Assembly (NCBI RefSeq): GCF_004168365.1
Contig: NZ_CP035704.1
Location: 2,356,001-2,420,000 of the forward strand
Direction: 5' to 3'
DNA from: Pseudolysobacter antarcticus
GTDB lineage: Bacteria; Pseudomonadota; Gammaproteobacteria; Xanthomonadales; Rhodanobacteraceae
DNA: 64,000 nucleotides
Made by a program: the position numbers and the translations under genes. This document shows positions 39,777 to 49,499 of this stretch, one piece after another. How positions within the stretch are numbered: position 1 is the stretch's first letter; every line of letters starts with the position of its first letter. The notes under the pieces are model-generated. The model did no database searches, was not told the origin of the DNA, and was given only the letters and a program-made list of their open reading frames with translations.

Positions 39777-40634
39777 TTATTTGCCCTCGATCGCACTCAC
39801 CAGCGTGCGTCGGTGGGCGCTTTCCGGTAGGCGACGGACAACACGTCGCAGCATCTCTCCGTCCTGGCGTCCGCCCAGCGCGGTCACCAGCGCGTCCAGT
39901 TCGTTGATCCCGGGCATGGTGTCCAATGCCTCGCGCAAAACCCAACGCGCCTGCAGCTGCGCTTCTTTCGGCACCGACATCTCGTGCGCCAACGCCGTTA
40001 CACACTGCAGTTGCATCCTCAGACGGCGCAATCGACGGCGGTAGCGATGTCGCGCGCCTTGCGTGACGTGTTGCTGGCACGCACGTTCGGCGCGTCGCAC
40101 GCGCGCGGAACTCTGCCGGAGCAACAGCAAAACAGCTTCTGGCGTCAGCGCATCGCACGTCAGCGATGCGAAGGCTTTCTGCAGGGCGCGCGCGCGTGCG
40201 CGTCGTCGTTCGAACTCCGGGTCTGCCTTGAGCGTTGCTGAAGCGAGGTCGTCTCGGGTTTTTTTGAGCCGTTCGTGAACAAAACGCCAGGGCCGGCGAC
40301 TGCCGTTCGCGTCATAGCCCTTCAGTCGCTTCGACGCCAACTGAACCAGCACATGCGCGTCGCGTAACTTGGACAAGCTGCGGCCCAAGCGTTGGGCCGT
40401 GTGATCGACTGCGGATGCCCGCGGGTCGTCAGCCGCCCCGCATAAGGCAAACGCTGCGCGAAACCGGCGAATGGCCTTGCGCGCCTCGTGAATGCTGCCA
40501 TGCAATCGGATGCCGCGTCGACCCAGATAGTCATCCATCAGCACCAGTTGTTCTGCCGCGTGCGCTAGCAGCGCCAGTACCATAGCGGCTGGCTCATGGG
40601 TCATGGGTGTTTCGGATGGTTCGATCAATGCCAT
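39777..40634 (-). CDS. CHAD-domain protein
   Basis: 285 residues. The CHAD pattern of conserved His and basic residues on helices is clear: the first repeat has HEARKAIRRFRAAFALCG and LRDAHVLVQLASKRL, the second GARHRYRRRLRRLRMQLQC. CHAD proteins bind inorganic polyphosphate through this basic helical surface and are often found near polyphosphate genes or granules. No adenylate-cyclase-like CYTH partner is fused or adjacent. A second ATG ten codons in is also possible. Confidence 0.88.
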   Translation of the reverse strand: MALIEPSETPMTHEPAAMVLALLAHAAEQLVLMDDYLGRRGIRLHGSIHEARKAIRRFRAAFALCGAADDPRASAVDHTAQRLGRSLSKLRDAHVLVQLASKRLKGYDANGSRRPWRFVHERLKKTRDDLASATLKADPEFERRRARARALQKAFASLTCDALTPEAVLLLLRQSSARVRRAERACQQHVTQGARHRYRRRLRRLRMQLQCVTALAHEMSVPKEAQLQARWVLREALDTMPGINELDALVTALGGRQDGEMLRRVVRRLPESAHRRTLVSAIEGK

Positions 40635-41074
40635 GCGTGCAACGGAGCCAAAATCGAGGGGCGATATTACCTCAGCGCGGGCAAACGATTGGGGCTTTGC
40701 CGCGCCTTACGACCGACAGCGACTGCGCACTGAAACCAGTATCGCCTTCGCACGTTACAACAATTTTTACGAAAGCGGCCCCGGTGGGGCGTCGCTGCTC
40801 GCGCTGGCGTGGCGCAAGCGGGAGATCGTGCTGTACACAATTCGGCAAAGGCTGCCTGTATGCGAAATTGCGGCGCATCGACTTGCCAAAGGTTAGGCAT
40901 TACTGCGTGAGGTCGTCACCCAACTCCCGCACCGCGATCCATAAGACTAGCGAAAGGTGCTCGCTGTCTTGGCACGGACAGCAATGTGTCACATGCGCGG
41001 GGTAGAACGACATGCACCGCCGTGTGCACGTCAGGCGGGGTCTGAGTATCTTTTCATCTACCGGAGTCTTTGCC
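40635..41074. other. 440-bp region between CHAD gene and His-rich gene
   Basis: Plus-strand frames exist here but show no family and poor composition. The promoters of the CHAD gene (minus) and the His-rich gene (plus) must lie here. No repeat or hairpin was noted. Confidence 0.3.
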
Positions 41075-41290
41075 ATGTCATCGCATACTGTCGCTGAGCA
41101 TCACCAGAAAGCCGCCGAGCACCATACGCTGGCTGCCGAGCATCACCACGAAGCTGCCAAACACCACAGCGATGGCGCACACGAGAAAGCGGCGCACCAC
41201 GCCCACCTCGGTCACAGCCATCACCTGCACGCCACGCACCATTCGCAGGAAGCGACCAAACAGTTCGGTCACGACCACCACGCGAAATAA
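41075..41290 (+). CDS. Histidine-rich small protein
   Basis: 71 residues, 23 of them His, with a CCGGAG site 8 bases before the ATG at 41075. It is a run of EHH/KHH/AHH units spaced by Ala and Glu (AEHHQKAAEHHTLAAEHHHEAAKHH), predicted to form an amphipathic helix with His on one face. Metal sequestration (Ni, Zn, Cu) is the obvious inference. It has no signal peptide, so is cytosolic. The RMD1-family gene follows by about 110 bases on the same strand. Confidence 0.75.
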   Translation: MSSHTVAEHHQKAAEHHTLAAEHHHEAAKHHSDGAHEKAAHHAHLGHSHHLHATHHSQEATKQFGHDHHAK

Positions 41291-41399
41291 AGGTCTGCGG
41301 ACCACTGCGCGATCAATGTCGGTCGCGCAGTTTCACTCGCACTCCCGCGGCACAGCGCATACTTTCGGTTTTCCAGGTAACGGATCCTCCCCGGTGGCT

Positions 41400-42530
41400 A
41401 TGCCGCACAGCAGTCCGCCTATTTCCATCAAGACCGGCACCATCACGGCGCTGCGTCTGTTCGATATTGCCTACTCGATCGATCTCGCGCAGGTCGAAGC
41501 GCTTTGGCTCGCGCATGCGCACTCGACCGTACGTCGCGGCAAACTAAGCACCACACCAGAAAAAGCCGTGTCCTTCGATGTGCCCCCGGTCACCTTGCCG
41601 TTAGAACCGTGCGAGTTGACACTCGATGGCAACCACTCGATCCGCGCGACGGTGAGCGCTCGCTGCTACGACTTTGGCGTCGTGGCTTTAGCGGTGCAGA
41701 TTCCAGTGTCGGATATCGCATGGTCCGATTATGTGGAGCGCGTGCAAGCGATCGATCGAGCCATTGGACCCTCGACATCCACCGGCTTTTGGGAACGCCT
41801 GCTGCAACGCGTGCTAGGCGTTATTTCCCCGACGCTCGATCGTCCATCGAGCATCACGCTGGAAGAGGACTATTTGATCGTTACGGTGAAGGAGCTCAGC
41901 GAGCCATTGAGTGCGCGCGATTTGCAAGAGCGCATCGACTTGGTTCCGCTGCTTTCCGGCGAGTCCAGAACGCTGGCCGAGGCTGCACAACGCGATCTGT
42001 TGCGGCACAGCTACTCCTACTTCACTGATGATCTGGTCGTACTGACGTGGGATCGCGCATTCATCTATGAACCGCGCGGGGATTCGGACGTGGCCGATGT
42101 GCTGGAGGTCGCGAACGCCCAACTTCTGGAGCTGCGTTACTACGACGAGCTGCTCGACGCTGAGTTGCCGCACATGTACGACCGCGTCGAAGAAACGCGA
42201 CGCACCTTGTCCTTGTTCGCCGCGCGTCGATTCGCCCACTTGGCGAGCCGGCTGTACACGCTGGTCGCCGAAGTGACCGAGTTGACTGAGAAGGTCGACA
42301 ACGCGCTGCAGGTGACTGAAGACGTGTATCTCGCGCGAATCTACACCGCGGCGCTGTCGTTGTACCGCGTGCCGATACTGGCGGCCGCCGTCGACCGGAA
42401 ACTCGCCATCATTCGCGATACGTACGCCGCTCTCTACGACGAGGCGCTGAACAGCCGTGCCACGCTGATGGAACTGGCCATCATCGTCCTGATCGTCATC
42501 GAAATCGTGCTGGGCCTGCTGCGACTGTAA
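41400..42530 (+). CDS. RMD1/SIF2-family (DUF155) protein
   Basis: 376 residues from the ATG at 41400; an ATG at 41316 gives a longer form. Family segments: TGTITALRLFDIAYSIDLAQVEAL near the start, CYDFGVVALAVQIP, LVVLTWDRAFIYEP, DVLEVANAQLLELRYYDELLDAELPHMYDRVE and a C-terminal membrane anchor (LMELAIIVLIVIEIVLGLLRL). In fungi RMD1-type proteins act in meiosis and mitochondrial translation; bacterial members are uncharacterised. The architecture (soluble N-terminus, long helices, single C-terminal TM) is standard for the family. Confidence 0.8.
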   Translation: MPHSSPPISIKTGTITALRLFDIAYSIDLAQVEALWLAHAHSTVRRGKLSTTPEKAVSFDVPPVTLPLEPCELTLDGNHSIRATVSARCYDFGVVALAVQIPVSDIAWSDYVERVQAIDRAIGPSTSTGFWERLLQRVLGVISPTLDRPSSITLEEDYLIVTVKELSEPLSARDLQERIDLVPLLSGESRTLAEAAQRDLLRHSYSYFTDDLVVLTWDRAFIYEPRGDSDVADVLEVANAQLLELRYYDELLDAELPHMYDRVEETRRTLSLFAARRFAHLASRLYTLVAEVTELTEKVDNALQVTEDVYLARIYTAALSLYRVPILAAAVDRKLAIIRDTYAALYDEALNSRATLMELAIIVLIVIEIVLGLLRL

Positions 42531-42685
42531 TGGGGTTGGTTTGGCGATGGCGTATCTGAATCATATGCCCGAAGTGCTTACGATTCGCGGGGCAGTCCAC
42601 CTCATTTATCACTATGGCAAGGGAAACGGGGGCTGGAAGGCGGTATGGTTTACCGTCGTGATCCCCGCGCAGATCGCCGCAACCC

Positions 42686-45600
42686 TCATCGGTCTGGGCG
42701 AATTCCCCTTCTCTGTGCAATGTAGAAACCACCTGCGCTTAAAACAAGACCTAGCATCAGCAGACCCCATAAGTTAAGCGCTGGTATTTGCGCCACCACC
42801 AGCGGCGCGCTGACGGTCAGCGTGCTGGTCGCCGGCGTGGTGTTGGAGCCGGCATTAGTACTTGTCACGCCGCCCGCGGGAATCGTGTTGGTGTAGGCCC
42901 CGAGTGTTGCTGCAGTTACCGTCACCGTCACCGTGCAGCTGCCATTAGCGGCAGTCGTGCCGCCGGCCATGCTCACAGAACCGGTCGTCTGCGCAGGCGT
43001 CCCCGGTGCACAGTTGGTTGCGACCGTGCTGGCGACCGTGGTGACCCCCGCCGGCAAGTTGTCAATCAGCGTCACGCCCGTAATCGGTATCGCATTCGAG
43101 TTGCTCACCGTAATCGTCAACATGCTGGTGCCATTCACCGCGATCGTCGCCGGGCTGAACGACTTGGCAACGGTCGGCGGCACGAGCGCAACTGCATTGA
43201 CAGTCAGCGTACTGCTGGTCGGCGTCGTGTTCGAGCCTGCATTCGTGCTCGTGACACCGCCTGCGAGAATCGTGTTTGTGTAAGCGCCCGGGGTCGCTGA
43301 GGTCACGCTAACCGTCACTGTGCAGTTGCCGCTGGCGGGAATCGTGGCACCGGCCAGACTCACGGCACCGGCCGTTTGCGAAACCACGCCCGGTGCGCAG
43401 GTTGTCGCCGCCGTGCCGGCGACGGTGGTTACGTTCGCGGGTAAAGTATCGGCGAACGCAACACCGGTGATGGCCGTCGTCGCATTCGGGTTGGTCAACG
43501 TGATCGTCAACGTGCTGGTACCGTTCACGGAAATAGTGATGGGATTGAACGCCTTCACGACCACCGGCGGCCCAAGCACGGTCAGCGTCGCGGAGGTTGG
43601 TGTCGTGTTCGAACCGGCATTGGTCGTCGTCACGTCACCTGCAGCAATGGTGTTGTTGTAAACCCCACCGATCGCCGAGGTGACATTCACCGTCACCATG
43701 CAGCTACCGTTGGCTGGGATGGTGCCACCAGCCAGAGTCAGGGAACCCGCTGCTTGGGAGGCCACGCCCGGTGCGCAGGTTGTCGCCGCCGTCGCCGCGA
43801 TCGTGGTGACGTTGGCCGGTAGCGTGTCGGTAAAAGCAGCGCCGGTGATGGCCGTCGCGGTATTCGGGTTCGTCAGCGTGATCGTCAGCGTACTCGTGCC
43901 GTTGACCGGAATAGTCGCTGGATTGAACGTCTTGGCCACAGCGGGCGGCAACAGCGCGCTGACCGTCAACGTTGCACTGGTCGGTGTAGTGTTTGAGCCG
44001 GCATTTGTAGTCGTCACACCGCCTGCAGGAATCGTATTGGTGTATACGCCGGCCTGAGTTGAAGTCACCGTCACTGTCACCGTGCAGTTGCCGCTGGCGG
44101 GGATGGTGGCACCGGCCAGACTCAGGGAGCCAGGAGCTTGCGAAGCAGTGCCCGGCGCGCAGGTCGTCGCTGCCGTACTGGCGAGGGTTGTCACGTTCGC
44201 CGGCAACGTATCCGTGAACGCGGCGCCGGTGATTGGGATCGTGTTTGTATTGGTGACGACAATCGTCAGCGTGCTCGTTCCACCCACGGCAATCGTGGTG
44301 GGATTAAAGGATTTGGCCACCGTCGGCGGACCAATCACATCGATACTCGCCGAGGCTGTGCCGCCATTGCCGCCTTCGGTCGAGGTCACATTGCCGGTGG
44401 TGTTGTTCTGCATTCCCACGGCGGTGCCGGTGACGTTGATCGAGAACGTGCAACTGGCGCTCGCTATCAGCGTGGCGCCCGACAGGCTCACACTGCCTGA
44501 TCCGGCTATAGCCGTGATCGTGCCACCGCCACAGGAACCGCTCAATCCACTCGGTGTGGCAATGGTCAGCCCTGCCGGCAACGTGTCGGTGACGCCGACA
44601 CCGCTCAGCGAGCTGGTTGTGTTCGGATTGACGATCGTGAAGCTCAAGCTGGTTGAGCCGTTCAACGCGATGCTCGCTGCACCAAACGACTTGATGATGG
44701 TCGGCGGCGCCAACACGGTGATGCTGGCATTCGAGGTGTTGCCAGTACCGCCTTCCGTCGAGGTCACGGTCACGCTGTTGTTTTTTACACCGGCCGTGGT
44801 TCCCTGAACATTCACGGTGATCGTACAGTTCGCGTTTGCCGGCAAAGTTCCGCCTGCCAGGCTGACCGCGCCGGAACCTGCGACTGCCGTGATCGCTCCG
44901 CCACACGTGTTGCTCGCGCCGTTCGGCGTCGCTATCACCAGACCCGCTGGCAGAGTGTCGGTGAAGGCCAAGCCAGTCAGCGCCAAACCTGTATTAGGAT
45001 TGCCCACGGTGAAATTCAGCGACGTTGCGCCGTTCAGCGCAATGGAGGGGGCGCCGAATGCCTTGATGATCGTCGGCGGTATGACGACAGCAAGATTCGC
45101 CGTCCCGGTGTTGCCCGTACCGCCGTTGGTTGAACTCACGTTACCGGTGACATTGGTGTATTGGCCGCCCGCCGTCCCTGTTACGGTCACGCTGAACTGG
45201 CACGGGCTGCCGATCGCGATGTTTGCGCCCACCAGAGTGATGCCGGTCGGCGCCGTCTTGGTTAACGTGCCGCCGCAGACCGTCACCGAACCGCTGGCCA
45301 GCGTCAGCCCCACCGGCAAGGTGTCATTGAATGCCACGCCCGTCAGCGCCACGGTATTGGCCACGGGATTGATAATGGTGAACGTCAGCGATGTCGTGCC
45401 GTTGAGCGCGATCGTCACCGGATTGAACGCCTTGGCGATCACCGGTGGGGCAACGACCGCCACGCTCGCCGAGGCCGTCCCACCATTGCCGCCTTCCGTC
45501 GAGGTCACATTGCCCGTGGTGTTGTTCTGATTGCCCGCAGCGATACCGGTGACATTGATAGAAAATGTGCAGCTGGCGTTCGCCGCCAGCGTCGCACTGG

Positions 45601-47953
45601 ACAAGGTCACATTGCCCGATCCAGCCACCGCAGTGATCGTGCCGCCGCCACACGAGCCGGTGAGGCCATTCGGCGTGGCGACCACGAGGCCAGCCGGCAC
45701 GTTGTCGGTGACACCGACGCCGCTAAGCGTGTTGCCGGCATTCGGATTGGTGATGGTAAAGCTCAGACTGGTCGAACCATTTAGCGGGATGCTTGCCGCG
45801 CCGAACGCCTTGCTGATGGTCGGCGGCAGCAACACCAGAGTCGTCGCACTGCCGCAGCTGGTCGTCGGTGTACAGCTGGCGCCTGGCGCCGGTGGGTTCG
45901 TGTTGCCGCTCGGATCGACCGAGGCGAAGTTCGTGATCGATCCTGCAATAGCGGCGGTTGCGTTCAACGTGAAGCTGGCGGTTCCACTGGCCGAGCCTGC
46001 GGCAAGCGGGGCGCTCAGCGTCACGGTGCAGCTCAGCGTAGCGCCGGCCGCGCTCGGCAAGGTGCCGCAGTTCACGCCGCTCACGCCCGTGCCCGGCGCC
46101 ACGCTGTTGGCGATGACGCCAGCCGGCAGAACGTCCGTTACCGTCACGACGGTGCCGCTGCCAAGTGCGCCGCTATTTCCCAGACCAAGGGTGTAATTGA
46201 ACGCAGAACCTAGGGCTGCCGTGGCCGGTCCGGATTTGCTCAGGGTGATGTTCGCCGGATTTATCACCAGCGTTATGGGTACGGGCGAAGATTGCTGGTA
46301 AGTCCACAGATCTAGCGCCTTGGCATCGCCGAATCCCGCGGTAGCGGCGCAATCTGTATTCAAATTGCCGTTGCCCGGCCAGTGGCGATAAAACACACCG
46401 GCCACTTGCGCACTTGAATCCACACCAAGCAACGCATGATCTGGTGTAGGTGGCACTGGCGGATTGGCTGGGCACAGCAATCCGTTCAGAGCGCCGATCA
46501 GGGTGCCGCCACGGGTAATATAACCGCGGTCGTCGTAGTAAACCGTTGCGTCGCCGACAGGGCTGCCATTGAGCTTGGTAACGACCGGGCCGCCGTTTGC
46601 ATTGCCTTCCGAGTCGATGATCGGAAAATGAATTTCACCATTGCGACCGACGATCTGGACGTTGAATGTGCCATTGGGAAACGCCGAGCCATCGTTGGCC
46701 AGCCCATTCCACGGCACGCTGTTGCCGCCATTGGGCGCCAGACCCGTCAGGGTAGCATTGAGCGGATTGGCGGGATCGTAATCCACACCTGCACTGATCA
46801 CGATCTGGTAGGACGTGTCGTTCGCGGCGGTAAACGTGAACGTGCCGCCGCCGCCAACATAGGTCTGGTTGCCACTTTGCAGCCCGGTGAACTGCGGGCT
46901 GTTGATGGTCGGTGCAGGCGGCGACAACGGAATCCCCAGCGCGCCCAACACGGCCGCCGCTGGCACGGCGTTCGCGCCTGCGGGATCGATGCTATTAAAA
47001 AACACAGGGGTCTGCGGCCCTTGCGCGCTCAGCTCGGCGATGAACTGGCCGCTACCGGGCGTTATCTGAGCGTTGCCACCACGGATGTCCTTGTACAACG
47101 GCTGGCCGTTATCAAAAAATCCCGACTGGTTGCCCCACAGCGCGTAGCCGTTCGGATCCAACCCCTGCATGGTCTGTTGATAGCGTTGTCCGTCAGGCGT
47201 CGCGTAGTAGAGCGTATGAAACACGGGCCGGCTATTACCACCGGTGAAGGCGATGAAGCCGTAGGTGAACGTGCGCGCATTGATGTCGGTAGTAGAAGTT
47301 GCACCCGCTCGCACCGCGACTTCCCACGCAGCAACGGTATTGTTGCCGATGTGCAAAGTCCCCACCGAACCGGTGGGGCCGCCGCCGCCGGCAGTGGCGA
47401 CGCTGAAGCGCACGCCATAAATCCCGGCACTCGGCGCTTTGTACGCGCAGGGCCCGTAACCGCCGACTACGGTAGTGGAATTGTCGGCGCTGTTGGGCCC
47501 CGCCAATTCGTTGACGCGCGCGGCAATCTGGCCGAGTGTCCCACCGGAAAAACTGCCCGTCGGTGGCACGGCGGCACTACAGGTGAAATCAGCAGCGCCC
47601 GGAATCGTCTCGTTGCCCTTGGTGCCAAAGGCCTGCGGGTTGTAAACAAAAACATCACCACCATTGGCGCGATTACTCGATCCCAGCAGGATGTACTCGC
47701 CCGCATTTGCGTAGACATACAAAAACTGCTGCCGTGCGGTGACGCCGGCGTAAGGCACTGCAGCCGTGAAGTCCATATCGGCGCGGAAACCCGCACCTGG
47801 ATAGCTGGCGGGATACAGCGAGCGACTTCCTTCGGCAAAGCCCACGCTCGCGATGCAGGACAGCACCAACCCGACCACCAGGCTGTGGAAACTGGACACA
47901 ACGCTATTTTTTGCCCAGCAACGACCGCGGCTTACACCGATCAGATTATGCAT
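42686..47953 (-). CDS. Large repetitive secreted protein with IPTL-CTERM sorting signal
   Basis: 1755 residues; AGGGGGA lies before the ATG. The signal peptide ends near VGFAEG. The N-terminal ~600 residues form a unique domain (ADMDFTAAVPYAGVTARQQFLYVYANAGEY). One DUF11-like domain follows (NITLSKSGPATAALGSAFNYTLGLGNSG) and then eight copies of a ~125-residue beta-sandwich repeat, each beginning PPxIxKxFxPxxIxxNG. The C-terminus is IPALNLWGLLMLGLVLSAGG and a basic tail, matching the IPTL-CTERM signal (IPxLxxWG, TM, Arg). Such proteins are thought to be processed by exosortase H. An adhesin or matrix role is inferred. Confidence 0.88.
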   Translation of the reverse strand: MHNLIGVSRGRCWAKNSVVSSFHSLVVGLVLSCIASVGFAEGSRSLYPASYPGAGFRADMDFTAAVPYAGVTARQQFLYVYANAGEYILLGSSNRANGGDVFVYNPQAFGTKGNETIPGAADFTCSAAVPPTGSFSGGTLGQIAARVNELAGPNSADNSTTVVGGYGPCAYKAPSAGIYGVRFSVATAGGGGPTGSVGTLHIGNNTVAAWEVAVRAGATSTTDINARTFTYGFIAFTGGNSRPVFHTLYYATPDGQRYQQTMQGLDPNGYALWGNQSGFFDNGQPLYKDIRGGNAQITPGSGQFIAELSAQGPQTPVFFNSIDPAGANAVPAAAVLGALGIPLSPPAPTINSPQFTGLQSGNQTYVGGGGTFTFTAANDTSYQIVISAGVDYDPANPLNATLTGLAPNGGNSVPWNGLANDGSAFPNGTFNVQIVGRNGEIHFPIIDSEGNANGGPVVTKLNGSPVGDATVYYDDRGYITRGGTLIGALNGLLCPANPPVPPTPDHALLGVDSSAQVAGVFYRHWPGNGNLNTDCAATAGFGDAKALDLWTYQQSSPVPITLVINPANITLSKSGPATAALGSAFNYTLGLGNSGALGSGTVVTVTDVLPAGVIANSVAPGTGVSGVNCGTLPSAAGATLSCTVTLSAPLAAGSASGTASFTLNATAAIAGSITNFASVDPSGNTNPPAPGASCTPTTSCGSATTLVLLPPTISKAFGAASIPLNGSTSLSFTITNPNAGNTLSGVGVTDNVPAGLVVATPNGLTGSCGGGTITAVAGSGNVTLSSATLAANASCTFSINVTGIAAGNQNNTTGNVTSTEGGNGGTASASVAVVAPPVIAKAFNPVTIALNGTTSLTFTIINPVANTVALTGVAFNDTLPVGLTLASGSVTVCGGTLTKTAPTGITLVGANIAIGSPCQFSVTVTGTAGGQYTNVTGNVSSTNGGTGNTGTANLAVVIPPTIIKAFGAPSIALNGATSLNFTVGNPNTGLALTGLAFTDTLPAGLVIATPNGASNTCGGAITAVAGSGAVSLAGGTLPANANCTITVNVQGTTAGVKNNSVTVTSTEGGTGNTSNASITVLAPPTIIKSFGAASIALNGSTSLSFTIVNPNTTSSLSGVGVTDTLPAGLTIATPSGLSGSCGGGTITAIAGSGSVSLSGATLIASASCTFSINVTGTAVGMQNNTTGNVTSTEGGNGGTASASIDVIGPPTVAKSFNPTTIAVGGTSTLTIVVTNTNTIPITGAAFTDTLPANVTTLASTAATTCAPGTASQAPGSLSLAGATIPASGNCTVTVTVTSTQAGVYTNTIPAGGVTTTNAGSNTTPTSATLTVSALLPPAVAKTFNPATIPVNGTSTLTITLTNPNTATAITGAAFTDTLPANVTTIAATAATTCAPGVASQAAGSLTLAGGTIPANGSCMVTVNVTSAIGGVYNNTIAAGDVTTTNAGSNTTPTSATLTVLGPPVVVKAFNPITISVNGTSTLTITLTNPNATTAITGVAFADTLPANVTTVAGTAATTCAPGVVSQTAGAVSLAGATIPASGNCTVTVSVTSATPGAYTNTILAGGVTSTNAGSNTTPTSSTLTVNAVALVPPTVAKSFSPATIAVNGTSMLTITVSNSNAIPITGVTLIDNLPAGVTTVASTVATNCAPGTPAQTTGSVSMAGGTTAANGSCTVTVTVTAATLGAYTNTIPAGGVTSTNAGSNTTPATSTLTVSAPLVVAQIPALNLWGLLMLGLVLSAGGFYIAQRRGIRPDR
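42800..45840 (-). repeat. Eight ~375-bp tandem repeats inside the IPTL-CTERM gene
   Basis: Units begin (in gene order) near 45830, 45455, 45083, 44710, 44333, 43955, 43575 and 43185. Each encodes a PPxIxKxF..NG opening, a LTxxxFxDTLPAG middle and an end rich in TSTNGG or TTTNAGSNTTPTSATLTV. The last four are more alike than the first four, pointing to recent duplication at the C-terminal side. Confidence 0.8.
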
Positions 47954-48442
47954 GTACTTCCCCCTGAAAAGACTAAACGCCTGACTAATGCGCCATTGGA
48001 TTTCTTTGTCCCTAATTACGCCCTGACCAAGTTCATGTCAACCGACCATCGCCGCGCAAGCTGAACGAATGGCCATTCGTCGTTGAAGAAAACCCATGCG
48101 ACAAATCGAAATTCCGCCAAGCATTTAGGACCGAGTCGATTCCATAGTCGGCGCACCGTCCTATACCACATGTCCATACGTGGCCTCGCCAAGAGATCCT
48201 CCACGCTACTTCGCGACAGCGGATGTGTGATTTCCTGCTAGGCTATTCTTGCCTATCCCCCACCAGTGTAAAATAAGCCGAAAAATACTTTTAAGTCGGT
48301 ATATTACATACATAATTTAGGTAAAATCCGATTCCACTATCTGAGTCACCACGTTCGCCCACTGCGCGGAATCCCCAAACACCGCCGCAGTGGCGTCAAG
48401 GGCAGTTTCAGTCTCTACAGCTTCTATCGCCAGCTCGTGCGT
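47954..48442. other. Non-coding region upstream of the IPTL-CTERM gene
   Basis: About 490 bp. AT-rich around 48262-48330, including TATTACATAC at 48302-48311, which also occurs upstream of the KfrA-like gene, and a TAGGC-TATTCT-TGCCTA inverted motif near 48240. It holds the promoter of the IPTL-CTERM gene (minus strand). No gene is credible. Confidence 0.35.
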
Positions 48443-48593
48443 ATCAATACGTCGGGCATGATGCTGGAACAACTTCAAAGTCATTCCGAAAGATGATATC
48501 GCTCGCGTTCAGCACGGTCACCGTGAGCGCCGTTGAACCGCTGGGGGATTGTTGCTGTCGCTACTATAGTTCGCCGTGAAGATGTAGCGATCC
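48443..48593 (-). pseudogene. 3' remnant of an NHL-repeat protein gene, frameshifted
   Basis: The stretch matches the last ~150 bases of the NHL-repeat gene at 53005-54192: it reads TANYSSDSNNPP, then, after a one-base loss, SDIIFRNDFEVVPASCPTY and stop. The similarity continues about 30 bases past the stop (48413-48443 against 52975-53005) and ends abruptly near 48593, just before a 26-bp direct repeat. It is a second, decayed copy of the gene tail. Confidence 0.8.
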
Positions 48594-48606
48594 GGGGTGA
48601 TCATGT

Positions 48607-48717
48607 TTTTGATGCAATTTGCGACGGTCTAGCGAAAAAAACCTAATGGAATCAATACTAGCGGCGGGCAGTCATTTTCGCGGCGTATTGCTTTTGATGC
48701 AATTTGTGACGGTCTAG
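48607..48717. repeat. 26-bp direct repeat pair
   Basis: TTTTGATGCAATTTG-Y-GACGGTCTAG at 48607-48632 and 48692-48717, one mismatch, 85 bases apart. The second copy covers the stop codon of the SseB-like gene and the first abuts the gene-tail remnant, so they mark a junction. Slippage or a site-specific recombination scar are both possible. Confidence 0.75.
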
Positions 48718-49499
48718 ACTGCGCGCTCGTAAATTGGCTGAACACCCAGCATACCGACCCAGTTCGGCAGCTCGCCGGCCGGGTCAAACGGCATGAGTTC
48801 AACGGCGACCTGAAGGCCTTCGCATTTGGGTTGTAGTTTTGTCGTTATGGCTCGCCCGGCGCGCTCCGTATTCGCCGGCGTGACTCCAACGGCAATGAGT
48901 AACGCTCCCTTCTCGATGGCGTCCGGCGGAAACATCTCCACCAAGTACGCCGACTCGATGTAGGGGAGCTGTGCAAATAGTTGCCTTAGCCACTCTTCCA
49001 TCCAATCAGGTGCGCGCACGGGCTGTCTGAAAGCCATCGTTATGGGCTCTTGAAGCGTTTCGACATCGATGTGTGCCACCACTCCCGTTTCGAGGAGTTC
49101 TCGGATCTCCTCCGGGTAGAGAGTCACGGCATCACGATTCGGATTGATTATTAGCGTGGCGCCAAGCGTGAGTTCGAACAGGTCTCGCCCCGGCATGACC
49201 AACACTTTGTGAAGGCCTTGCGCTGCTGCGTGGGATTGGGCCGCGTCGGTGAAAACAGGAAGCAACTCCTGCCCCGTATCGGGATGTGGAAATTGAATCA
49301 GGCGAAGTCGACCCGAGTCGTCGGAAAGCGGCGTATGGGCGTAGAGATTGGCGTCCAATAGCGCGCGAAAAAACGGGACTTCATCGCGGTGCTCAATGGC
49401 ACGCAGCCGCAATCTTTCCAGCTCATCCAAAGAAATTTTGGCGGGCGGGATGTCCGAGCCCGTCAATGGCGAATCGACATAGATGCGTTCATTTTTCAT
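48714..49499 (-). CDS. SseB-like protein
   Basis: 261 residues. The N-terminal SseB domain reads LRAIEHRDEVPFFRALLDANLYAH, LIQFPHPDTGQELLPVFTDAAQSHAAAQ and LVMPGRDLFELTLGATLIINPNRD; the C-terminal SseB domain follows (QLFAQLPYIESAYLVEMFPPDA). E. coli SseB alters serine sensitivity and family members also occur near secretion and defence loci; the molecular role is not known. It is separated from the KfrA-like gene by 234 bp. Its stop lies within a direct repeat. Confidence 0.82.
   Translation of the reverse strand: MKNERIYVDSPLTGSDIPPAKISLDELERLRLRAIEHRDEVPFFRALLDANLYAHTPLSDDSGRLRLIQFPHPDTGQELLPVFTDAAQSHAAAQGLHKVLVMPGRDLFELTLGATLIINPNRDAVTLYPEEIRELLETGVVAHIDVETLQEPITMAFRQPVRAPDWMEEWLRQLFAQLPYIESAYLVEMFPPDAIEKGALLIAVGVTPANTERAGRAITTKLQPKCEGLQVAVELMPFDPAGELPNWVGMLGVQPIYERAV

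Noticed and set aside
42541-42777. 78-codon plus-strand frame between the RMD1-like and IPTL-CTERM genes
   Set aside because: It overlaps the 3' end of the IPTL-CTERM gene, has no domain and no clear ribosome site.
46436-48064. 542-codon plus-strand frame
   Set aside because: Antisense to the N-terminal part of the IPTL-CTERM gene; composition is Arg/Gly/Ala-rich, as usual for shadows of GC-rich genes.
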